From Saprospiraceae bacterium (GTDB taxonomy: Bacteria > Bacteroidota > Bacteroidia > Chitinophagales > Saprospiraceae), in NCBI GenBank assembly GCA_027009605.1, contig JALVCY010000131.1, forward strand, positions 1-15,555: DNA of 15,555 nucleotides, given 5' to 3'. A program made the translations under genes and the position numbers. Below, in pieces: positions 7,009 to 13,717 of this stretch. Below the pieces are notes generated by a model. The model worked only from the letters and a program-made list of their open reading frames with translations. It did no database searches and was not told the DNA's origin. The first letter of the stretch is position 1. The number at the start of each line of letters is the position of its first letter.

Positions 7009-7158
7009 CTATTTTTTTTCACAAAATTCAAGCTTGGCCTGAAACAAAGCCCCAAAGACAACGTTGGAAAGGACATCTGTAAAAAAGTACCCACTCAGCA
7101 CGAATCCTGTTAACAAAAAAGCATTCATGCCGGGTAAAAAATAAGTACGCTTGTCCAT
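7009..7158 (-). CDS. Small membrane ORF, possible gene fragment
   Basis: A 49-residue frame on the minus strand starts MDKRTYFLPGMNAF and ends AKLEFCEKK. An in-frame ATG at 7170 would add four residues. It has one hydrophobic stretch followed by SGYFFTDVLSNVVFGAL. That faintly recalls the last motif of PAP2-type phosphatases (HxxxDV followed by a small-residue helix), with tyrosine where the histidine would be. This likeness is my speculation. It overlaps the start of the prenyltransferase remnant by 8 bases on the opposite strand. It could be a decayed fragment, a small protein or a chance frame. Confidence 0.25.
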   Translation of the reverse strand: MDKRTYFLPGMNAFLLTGFVLSGYFFTDVLSNVVFGALFQAKLEFCEKK

Positions 7159-7705
7159 TTTAAGACTCATACGATTATGCTATTGGTTTAAAAATTTATT
7201 GGTTTTTTTACCGGTAATTGCGGCCAAGCAATTCAACTTAATATTCCATGATCCGGAATATTCATTGTGGCTTACTTTCTTATCGTTTTCTATGGTATCG
7301 GCTGCCGGCTATATTTTTAATGACTTATCCAATTTTGACACCGACCGAGCAGACCCCAAAAGAAGAAAGTATAAGCCCATCGCCAACGGCACCATCAACA
7401 AACAATCTGCTTCATTTTGGCTAGCTGTTTTTTTGCTAGGTGGCTTGATGATTGCCCAAAAGAACCTAAACAACCAAGTTGTCCAATGGGAAGCCTCCTA
7501 TTTTGCATTGAGTATGGCTTACAGTTTATTTCTCAAAAAAATTCCTGTTTTGGGGCTGGCACTTGTTTCTTTGGGAGCTGCTTTCAGGGTATTGGCCGGG
7601 GCGGCGGCTTTGGAGATGGCGGCACTCCCCATCTTGTTGGGACTGGCTGCTATCATAAATCTTGCGATAAACTTCACCATTCAGGCACATAGTCACCGTC
7701 GATGA
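7151..7705 (+). pseudogene. Truncated UbiA-family prenyltransferase remnant
   Basis: The 184-residue frame aligns by eye with the N-terminal half of UbiA-type membrane prenyltransferases, closest to decaprenyl-phosphate phosphoribosyltransferase-like members. It has an N-terminal LIRLCYWFKNLLVFLP, then the first aspartate motif NDLSNFDTDRADPKRRKYKPIA. MAYSLFLKKIPVLGLAL and FRVLAGA follow. Members of the family are usually near 290 residues with two aspartate motifs. Here the second motif has glycine where aspartate is expected (IPVLGLAL), and the frame ends in an unrelated tail, INFTIQAHSHRR. There is no ATG: the first usable start is TTG 7151, after an in-frame stop at 7142-7144. An inverted-repeat element begins 21 bases downstream. 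I infer an inactivated gene whose 3' half was lost; a divergent short paralogue is less likely. Confidence 0.65.
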
Positions 7706-7725
7706 TTAACTTTTCCGGTAGTTGT

Positions 7726-7824
7726 GTTTGCTCCGAAAAGTCGGGCTTTTGAAATAGTTGGGAAAGTTGCCAAATTTTATTCCGAATGTATGTTTTCTGT
7801 TCAATGGTTGAGTTCGCTCCGAAG
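7726..7824. repeat. Left arm of imperfect inverted repeat
   Basis: The arm carries three blocks in order: TTTGCTCCGAA (7728-7737), CAAATTTTATTC (7771-7782) and TTCAATGGTTGAGTTCGCTCC (7800-7820). All three reappear in reverse complement at 8126-8208 in matching order. The CAAATTTTATTC block is perfect in both arms. Confidence 0.65.
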
Positions 7825-7882
7825 AGTCGAAGCACAGAACAAAATTATATTTGACTACAATGCCCTAGTGCAGCGTGGTGTC

Positions 7883-7993
7883 GCTCCTACGGAGCTGTAT
7901 CCCTACTATTTTAGTCTTACAAAGATGTCGCCCCGATGGGGCGCAGGCTTATGTATTTTGGCTATTTTCTCTGTTGTCAGCCCCGTTAGGGGC
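7883..7993. repeat. Three GC-rich mini-hairpins in the core of the inverted-repeat element
   Basis: GCTCC-TAC-GGAGC at 7883-7895, GCCCC-GAT-GGGGC at 7930-7942 and GCCCC-GTTA-GGGGC at 7980-7993 each have a perfect 5-bp stem and a 3-4 base loop, spaced 47-50 bases apart. Text such as GTCGCTCCTACGGAGCT is familiar to me as a dispersed Bacteroidota repeat, but no search was possible. An open frame over this region (7724-8095) has no domain and is considered artefactual. Confidence 0.75.
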
Positions 7994-8125
7994 GATTACC
8001 TTTTTAACAGACAACATCGCACAAAACCGGAAGCCCGGCAACACCTTGTCTCGGTTGCACTAGTTATCATAAAGAAACCAAATAAGATTTTGTAGGCACA
8101 AGATCAAACCACCGCACCCAACATT

Positions 8126-8208
8126 TTGGAGTAAACTCAACAATTGAACCAAGTCGCCAAACAGAATAAAATTTGATTATTCACTAAATACTTCGGAGTG
8201 GACTCAAA
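8126..8208. repeat. Right arm of imperfect inverted repeat
   Basis: TTGGAGTAAACTCAACAATTGAA (8127-8147, part shown), GAATAAAATTTG (8164-8175, exact reverse complement of the left-arm block) and CTTCGGAGTGGACTCAAA (8191-8208) mirror the left arm at 7726-7824. It ends 24 bases before the MFS gene, so the element forms that gene's upstream region and may carry its promoter. No clear TAnnTTTG is seen there. Confidence 0.65.
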
Positions 8209-8232
8209 GTTTAAAAAGTACTACCTTGCAGC

Positions 8233-9474
8233 ATGAATCAGTCCAGCCAACCCAAAAACAGCCTTTGGCCCATTTTTCTAACGGTCTTTATTGACATGTT
8301 GGGTGTAGGGATTATTATTCCGATAGTACCGACACTGTTTTTTGATTTGGATACCAGTATCCTACCGGCGGACATGGCCGCTTCTACAAGGTATATTTTA
8401 TATGGATTTTTGATAGCGTCTTATCCGTTTATGCAATTTTTCGGGGCACCGGTTTTAGGGGCTTTGTCTGACCGCTATGGACGCAAACCGCTTATTTTAA
8501 TTTCACTCACCGGGACACTAATCGGTTATCTTATTTTTGCGGAAGCCGTCAACAGTCATAACCTAATAATCATTTTTCTGGCGAGAATGTTGCCCGGATT
8601 TACTGGGGGCAATATTTCGATTATCATGTCTGCCTTATCCGATGTGAGTAACGAAAAGACCCGGGTCAAAAACTTTGGATTGGTCGGCATGGCTTTTGGG
8701 CTAGGCTTTGTCATTGGACCGGCATTGGGGGGCATACTCGCTGATAGTGAGCGAGTTAGCTGGTTTTCGCTATCCACTCCTTTTTTATTTACGGCCTTAT
8801 TGACGGTCATTAATATTATCTTTTTGAAGTTTAATTTCAGAGAGACCTTGCGGGAAAAACGAAAAACTGCAGTTAATTTTTTGACCGGATTTTTGAATAT
8901 AGGAAAGAGTTTCCGGACACCGCATTTGCGGGTTATTTTTAGTAGCGTCTTGCTGTATTCTATGGGATTTGCTTTTTACACGCAGTTTTTCTCTGTGTAT
9001 CTCATCCAAAAATTCAATTATTCCCCTGCTCAAATTGGGATGCTCTATGGCTGGGTCGGCATTTGGTTGATTATTACGCAAGGAGTGATCGTGCGTAGGA
9101 TGTCAGGGAAGATTGCGCCTAAAAAGGTGATTCCTATATCCATGATTGGGGTGGGTATTGTCATGGCGACGCTGTTGATTCCCAACAATCCAAAATTCTT
9201 TTATTTTATCAATCCCTTGATTGCCATATTCCACGGGATGACTTCGCCCAATATGACCAGCATCGTATCGACCCAAGCAGGGAAATCCTTCCAAGGAGAG
9301 ATTTTAGGCATCAACCAATCTATGCTGTCTCTAGGCAATTTTTTCCCGCCGATTATCGGTGGTTTTTTGAGCGCCGTCAATGGCAATAGCAGCTATCCTT
9401 TGATGGTCTCGGCTATGATTATTTTTGTGGCTTGGGGGCTGTTTGTTGGGGTGTTTTTGCGGGGGGATGGGTGA
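8233..9474 (+). CDS. MFS transporter, DHA1 (TetA-like) drug:proton antiporter type
   Basis: The 413-residue protein has about 12 hydrophobic segments, the usual size for the family. TM1 contains FIDMLGVGIIIPIVP (D21), characteristic of TetA-like members. Motif A, GALSDRYGRK, is at residues 76-85. The antiporter motif C region GLGFVIGPALGG spans about 156-167. A loop with a charged segment (FRETLREKRKTAV) near the middle separates the two halves. It most likely exports a small molecule by proton antiport across the inner membrane; the substrate is unknown. ATG 8233 is the natural start, placing a short polar N-terminus before TM1. It follows an inverted-repeat element and is convergent with the site-2 protease gene. 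It has no regulator next to it, unlike classical tet loci. Confidence 0.93.
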   Translation: MNQSSQPKNSLWPIFLTVFIDMLGVGIIIPIVPTLFFDLDTSILPADMAASTRYILYGFLIASYPFMQFFGAPVLGALSDRYGRKPLILISLTGTLIGYLIFAEAVNSHNLIIIFLARMLPGFTGGNISIIMSALSDVSNEKTRVKNFGLVGMAFGLGFVIGPALGGILADSERVSWFSLSTPFLFTALLTVINIIFLKFNFRETLREKRKTAVNFLTGFLNIGKSFRTPHLRVIFSSVLLYSMGFAFYTQFFSVYLIQKFNYSPAQIGMLYGWVGIWLIITQGVIVRRMSGKIAPKKVIPISMIGVGIVMATLLIPNNPKFFYFINPLIAIFHGMTSPNMTSIVSTQAGKSFQGEILGINQSMLSLGNFFPPIIGGFLSAVNGNSSYPLMVSAMIIFVAWGLFVGVFLRGDG

Positions 9475-9483
9475 TTTTTTTGA

Positions 9484-9939
9484 GTCTTTGGTCTTTGGGG
9501 CGCGCCTGTGGCGCTTTTGGTCTTTGGCTTCTTTGGTGGTTTGTTTTTGACTTCATCATTCGGTATTCGGCATTCAGTATTCGATATTCTGTTTGTTGAG
9601 AAAGTTGAAGAAGTTGATTCGCTCGCAAGCTTCGCTAGTTGAAGAAGTTGAGACGTTCGCCTTCGGCTCTCTTGTTTAGAACTCGTCCCGATTACTATCG
9701 TGGATGCGGACTTCGTGGTTGAGTGCTTCGCAGGTTGAGATGATTTGGGTTTTTATTGGGATTTTTACTTCATTATTCGATATTGGGCATTCTGTATTCG
9801 ATATTTTGCTTATTCTTCCGTGGATGGAGCCTGGGGAGATTTCCAAAATTCTGTGTTGTTGGGCTTCTTCGGTTATCGTCTTGATGGAGCACTTCGTTTC
9901 TTTGGTAAATTTTGAAAATCGGCAACGAATGCTATCCCC
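9484..9939. repeat. Repeat-rich 3'-3' gap, opposite orientation to the 3306-3600 array
   Basis: No gene is supported here. CTTTGGTCTTTGG-type repeats lie at 9484-9535, and a mini-hairpin GCGCC-TGT-GGCGC at 9502-9514. TTC-loop hairpins are AGC-TTC-GCT (9628-9636), GCC-TTC-GGC (9659-9667) and TGC-TTC-GCA (9724-9732). Read from the minus strand they are GAA-loop hairpins set among CAACTTCTTCAAC-like text, resembling the array next to lepA. The open frame at 9704-9946 is built from these repeats and is rejected. Confidence 0.75.
9551..9808. repeat. Pair of 41-bp TATTCG-type repeats
   Basis: 9551-9591 and 9768-9808 match at 36 of 41 positions without gaps. Each is internally repetitive (CATTCGGTATTCGGCATT pattern), so the unit probably arose by expansion of a hexamer-like ATTCGG/ATTCGA motif. 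Confidence 0.8.
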
Positions 9940-11061
9940 CTACTGACGGTTTGTTATTTTGCGCCAAGTCATCATCCTGCGTTTGAAGTGCATGTAATGT
10001 GTGATACTTTTGCGACTCAAACATCCTATAACGACTCCATTCGAAAGTACCGGCAATAGGGTTTTTCTAGCTCGTTTGATGAGTGCTTCGGCTTGGTGGA
10101 GCGTCATTTCTTTTTGTAGATAACCGGGAAGGGGTAGGAAATATTCGCCCGCAAGGGCTTCTAAATCATCCGCATGTAAGGCCTGCTCAATTTCTTTTTG
10201 CGAAAGCATGCCTAAAGGCAAATGCTCAGCGGTTATCACCACAAAGTCTTTGGCGGCTCCCATCGAATATTGTCGCAAGACTTCGGACATGGGGGTCGTA
10301 TCATATACTTTCGTAAAATCATAATTAATCACTTCTGAAACCGGGGTGTTTTTCAGAACATCTTCTGTGGCAATCGCCTTATACTCAATCGTCGCCATCA
10401 CAAAAACAAACACACCTATCAACACAAAAGACGGAGATGCCAAATAATAACCGGCTACCAGCATCCCAACGGCCAAGATTTTGCCGATAATCGCCGCTAT
10501 CCGTGTCCCCCGGCGACGCCCCAACTTAAAGGACAAACCCGCCCGCAACATCCGCCCACCATCCAAGGGAAAAGCCGGAATCAAATTAAAACCCACCAAA
10601 ACCAAATTGGCAATAATCAATATCCGTATAAAAAACTGCGGCCCGTCAAAAATCAAATTCACATCTTCTAACGCCAACAAATCCTGCATCGGAAAATACA
10701 ACAGACTCGGACTCAATAAAGCCGCTATCCCCACATTGACCAACGGCCCGGCAATCGATACCGCAAACTCATTCTTGGGCTTTTCCGGCATCCGGTGCAA
10801 CCGTGCCATACCCCCAATCGGTGTCAAAATCACATCCTGTGTCCCCACTCCAAAACGCCGCGCCATCAAAATATGCCCGAATTCATGTAGCAAAACACAT
10901 AAAAATAAAGTCAAAATATAGACAAAAAACCAGCCCGCCGATGTCCAACTCATCCCATTATACACACTCGAACCCACCGCCCAAGCAGGCAATAGGAAAA
11001 AAGACCAGTGAATTTTCACCGGAATCCCAAACATCGTGGCTATCTGAAAAGTCCCTTTCAT
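9940..11061 (-). CDS. Site-2 protease family (M50) intramembrane metalloprotease with CBS region
   Basis: The 373-residue protein has the zinc site HEFGH at residues 59-63 within a membrane helix. The third ligand motif NLIPAFPLDGGR is at 159-170 (D167). About six hydrophobic segments occupy residues 1-235. The C-terminal part (about 240-360) looks like a CBS-pair region: VSEVINYDFTKVYDTTPMSEV, then GMLSQKEIEQAL and later VLSNGVVIGCLSRKSI. This places it with the CBS-containing group of site-2 proteases, which cleave transmembrane substrates such as anti-sigma factors in the inner membrane. Its substrate is not identifiable, and no sigma or anti-sigma gene lies nearby. ATG 11061 precedes the family-typical opening FQIATMFGIPVKIHWSF. 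It is convergent with the MFS gene and divergent from the gene at 11561. Confidence 0.93.
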   Translation of the reverse strand: MKGTFQIATMFGIPVKIHWSFFLLPAWAVGSSVYNGMSWTSAGWFFVYILTLFLCVLLHEFGHILMARRFGVGTQDVILTPIGGMARLHRMPEKPKNEFAVSIAGPLVNVGIAALLSPSLLYFPMQDLLALEDVNLIFDGPQFFIRILIIANLVLVGFNLIPAFPLDGGRMLRAGLSFKLGRRRGTRIAAIIGKILAVGMLVAGYYLASPSFVLIGVFVFVMATIEYKAIATEDVLKNTPVSEVINYDFTKVYDTTPMSEVLRQYSMGAAKDFVVITAEHLPLGMLSQKEIEQALHADDLEALAGEYFLPLPGYLQKEMTLHQAEALIKRARKTLLPVLSNGVVIGCLSRKSITHYMHFKRRMMTWRKITNRQ

Positions 11062-11392
11062 GTTGTGTATTTTGTCTGATTGACCCTATCCTAACGTAAT
11101 AGATGCGTAAAGTGTTGGTTGGGTTGGGTAAAAAAAGACGGATGAAAACCTACTCCAAAAACTAATGAGCTTTTAGAGACTCTACAAGGCAAGCCGTTAC
11201 ACAATCGTTTGCACAAACCATTCTCAGTTTTTCACCAAAATATGATTCCCATCACCTTTTGAAAAAAAAGATTTTGGAACCCACTGAACTCCTTAGAATT
11301 AGCTTTAGAAAAGGAAGCATAACCAACTCACTATCAGATAGTTATAAGAAGGACACACAAACATTCACAACAAGTAAAAAGTAAAACCCAAA

Positions 11393-11557
11393 ATGGATGC
11401 AAACAAAACAAAAAAAATCCCAATAAATATAACTTTCTTTTTTGATATTATAGTTTCTTTTATCTATATTTGCTTTGCTGGGCTAGATTCTTTTGTCAAA
11501 GAAAATGACCAAAGAACAGCCCCAAACCTGATTATTCATGATTTTAAAAAAAATTAA
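11393..11557 (+). CDS. Possible 54-residue membrane peptide
   Basis: This frame starts MDANKTKKIPINI, has a hydrophobic core (ITFFFDIIVSFIYICFAG) and ends HDFKKN, with its stop 3 bases before the next gene's ATG. The Lys-rich N-terminus and single membrane segment are protein-like. However, the best promoter of the gene at 11561 lies inside it, and the region is AT-rich, so it may be chance. The remainder of 11062-11392 shows no gene and no clear repeat; the promoter of the site-2 protease was not found there. Confidence 0.3.
   Translation: MDANKTKKIPINITFFFDIIVSFIYICFAGLDSFVKENDQRTAPNLIIHDFKKN
11441..11472 (+). promoter_or_regulatory. Bacteroidota-type promoter for the surface protein at 11561
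   Basis: TTTG at 11441-11444 and TATATTTG at 11465-11472 are separated by 20 bases, a full match to TTG-N17-23-TAnnTTTG. The start would fall near 11479, giving a leader of about 80 bases. This is the best promoter match seen in the window. Confidence 0.6.
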
Positions 11558-11560
11558 CTA

Positions 11561-13621
11561 ATGAAAAAAATCTACTTTCTTTTTGCTTTGGTTTTGCTTT
11601 TTAGCACAACTCAAATACAAGCACAATCTGTGCTCCTTGTCAACGACAACAGTGCTGGTGCTTCCAGAGTAGAAGCACTAAAAACGGCCTTAGACGACCT
11701 TGGCCAAACTTATTCTTACTTTGATGCAGTAGCTAATTCAGCATCACCTACGGCATCCTACATGGAGCCTTTTGACTTGGTCATCTGGTACACCGGAAAC
11801 GATAAAAGTGGACTATATCTTTGGAATGGAAATGATGAGGATAATTCAGACTTAATCACCTATCTTGACCAAGGAGGAATGCTTTGGCTTAATGGACTAG
11901 ACTTCTTACGAGATGTATATGGTGCCGCTCCGGACACCTTACACGCCGGAGATTTTGTTTATGACTACCTAGGTATTGAAAGCTATGATGCGCAATCAAA
12001 ACTAGACGATGGGGTTGTTTATACCGGTGTTCCATTTTTTGAAGTGGAACCAGGAAATGGTATATTCACTCTAGACTCGCTGGTCTGGTCTTATTCAACA
12101 ATGTGGTATGCAGATGCCGTAACTCCAACGGCGACAGCTACAAGCTTGTACAAGCATGGCCCTGCAGACTATGATTTAGGTGGCAAAACTGGAGCACTGA
12201 TCAACACAAAGGGAGATGCAAAGATTATGTCTTTTGCCACAGAATTTGCTAGATTTGATGCTCAATGGAGACTGGATACTTTAATGGCACAAGGATTGGC
12301 TTATTTTGCTCAATTTGCTTCGGCTTCTATTCCCGTTACTGATATCACCGTATCAAGTGCTAACGGCCTAGCCATCACAGAAAAAGGAGGCAGCTTAACT
12401 TTCACCGCAGAAATATTACCGGCAGATGCCACTAACAAAAATGTTGTTTGGAAATTAACAAACAATAATGCCCATGCATCCATCGACCAAAATGGTGTAT
12501 TGACTGCCGCCGGTTTGAGCTTCGGTAATGGTACGGTAACGGTTGTTGCAGAAGCTGCAGACGGTTCAGGAGTGACCGGAACAGCCGAAGTCACTATCTC
12601 CAACCAAGGTTCACCTGATGACTACGAAATATTGCTGGTCAATGATAATAAATATAGTGCAAAAAGATACCTAGAATTAGACACTGCATTAATCAATGGC
12701 AACTACAACCATATCGTCTATAACACCATCAATACCGGTACTTTCCCTGATGTGGACTACTTGAATAACTTCGATGTTGTTATTTGGTACACCGGCAACG
12801 ATGGCGATGCTCTTTACCTTTGGGATGCGACAGACTCTACGGACTTCAAATTCAACGCTCCTTTGATTCAATACTTGGATAATGGGGGTATCGTTTGGCT
12901 TCAGGGTTTAGATTATTTCTATGATGCTTTTGACCAAGCACCTTATCCTGCCGGCAGTGACAATATTCAACCCGGAAAATTCATCTACGACTATATGGGA
13001 ATCAAAAAGTATGTTGCCCAGTCTAAAAAAGATGATGGCGGTGACGGTGTCCCACAACTTGACTTGACACCCGGTCATGAAATTTGTGAATTAGACCCTA
13101 TGCTTTGGCAATATCCTACCATGTGGTTTGTAGATGCACTGGCTATCACAGATGATGCGGTAGGGGTTTACAATATGGGGCCGAGTAATTATGTATTTGC
13201 AGATTTCTTTGCAGCAGTCTATAAAGAGCACAACAAAAGTAAGTTATTGACTTGTACCTTTGAATCTGCCAGATTAGATTCTCAAGACAACTTAGATACT
13301 TGGTTCGAAGAAGTTTTAGGTTATTTTGAAACGATTGTTGATGTAACTGAGATTGATGGATTGGCTAAAGAGATTCAGATTTCTCCAAATCCAGCTAAAG
13401 ATTATTTCACATTATCTTACGATCTAACCAAAGCATCTAACGTAAGTGTTTCAATATTTACACTTGATGGTAAGCAAGCCTTTGCTCAAAATCTGGGCAT
13501 GCAAGCTGCCGGTCAACACACGTTCGATATCCTTACGGAAAATTTGACGAATGGCCTTTATTTCTGCAACTTCAATGTGGATGGTCAACAAATTACTCAA
13601 AAAGTGATTGTTTCTAAATAA
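11561..13621 (+). CDS. T9SS-exported surface protein with duplicated alpha/beta domain and Big2 Ig-like linker
   Basis: The 686-residue product has a signal peptide (about 1-21, ending TQIQA). Domain 1 (about 23-252) and domain 2 (about 355-592) are homologous. Each has VLLVNDN or ILLVNDN, FDLVIWYTGND (71-81) or FDVVIWYTGND (404-414), YLDQGGMLWLNG or YLDNGGIVWLQG, and VYDYLGI or IYDYMGI followed by AQSKxDDG. This pattern resembles the glutamine-amidotransferase/ThuA-like fold often appended to secreted peptidases. No catalytic Cys is evident at the nucleophile-elbow position (NGLDF and QGLDY), so binding rather than catalysis is likely. A Big2-type Ig domain (about 258-347, with NVVWKLTNN and GVLTAAG) joins them. 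Residues about 606-686 (ISPNPAKDYF to QKVIVSK) are a type A sorting domain. A monocistronic unit is indicated by its own promoter and terminator. Confidence 0.85.
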   Translation: MKKIYFLFALVLLFSTTQIQAQSVLLVNDNSAGASRVEALKTALDDLGQTYSYFDAVANSASPTASYMEPFDLVIWYTGNDKSGLYLWNGNDEDNSDLITYLDQGGMLWLNGLDFLRDVYGAAPDTLHAGDFVYDYLGIESYDAQSKLDDGVVYTGVPFFEVEPGNGIFTLDSLVWSYSTMWYADAVTPTATATSLYKHGPADYDLGGKTGALINTKGDAKIMSFATEFARFDAQWRLDTLMAQGLAYFAQFASASIPVTDITVSSANGLAITEKGGSLTFTAEILPADATNKNVVWKLTNNNAHASIDQNGVLTAAGLSFGNGTVTVVAEAADGSGVTGTAEVTISNQGSPDDYEILLVNDNKYSAKRYLELDTALINGNYNHIVYNTINTGTFPDVDYLNNFDVVIWYTGNDGDALYLWDATDSTDFKFNAPLIQYLDNGGIVWLQGLDYFYDAFDQAPYPAGSDNIQPGKFIYDYMGIKKYVAQSKKDDGGDGVPQLDLTPGHEICELDPMLWQYPTMWFVDALAITDDAVGVYNMGPSNYVFADFFAAVYKEHNKSKLLTCTFESARLDSQDNLDTWFEEVLGYFETIVDVTEIDGLAKEIQISPNPAKDYFTLSYDLTKASNVSVSIFTLDGKQAFAQNLGMQAAGQHTFDILTENLTNGLYFCNFNVDGQQITQKVIVSK

Positions 13622-13630
13622 TTTTATACA

Positions 13631-13668
13631 CTCTGACTTCGGCATCTGTCGAAGTCAGAGTTTTTTTT
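13631..13668 (+). terminator. Strong intrinsic terminator
   Basis: CTCTGACTTCG at 13631-13641 pairs perfectly with CGAAGTCAGAG at 13650-13660 (11 bp, 8-base loop). Eight T residues follow at 13661-13668. It begins 10 bases after the stop of the surface-protein gene and separates that gene from the peptidase operon. Confidence 0.93.
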
Positions 13669-13717
13669 CTCTAGTGCCAAAATTATCGGGGCTTTTCCAC
13701 CGCAAACAACCAAAAAA

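Noticed and set aside
7724..8095. 123-residue open frame
   Set aside because: It runs across the inverted-repeat arm and the three GC hairpins, shows no domain or signal, and its composition follows the repeats.
6524..8232. Insertion sequence in the repeat-rich stretch
   Set aside because: No transposase frame or clear target-site duplication could be found; only short noncoding repeats are visible.
8233..9474. Tetracycline resistance gene tet(A)
   Set aside because: The TetA-like motifs are shared by many DHA1 exporters. No tetR neighbour or substrate-specific evidence exists, so only the family is called.
9704..9946. 80-residue open frame in the MFS/site-2 protease gap
   Set aside because: It is made of the TTC-loop and TATTCG repeats and overlaps the protease stop.
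11062..11560. Riboswitch or structured leader before the surface-protein gene
   Set aside because: The predicted leader is only about 80 bases and AT-rich, with no strong stem or recognisable aptamer.
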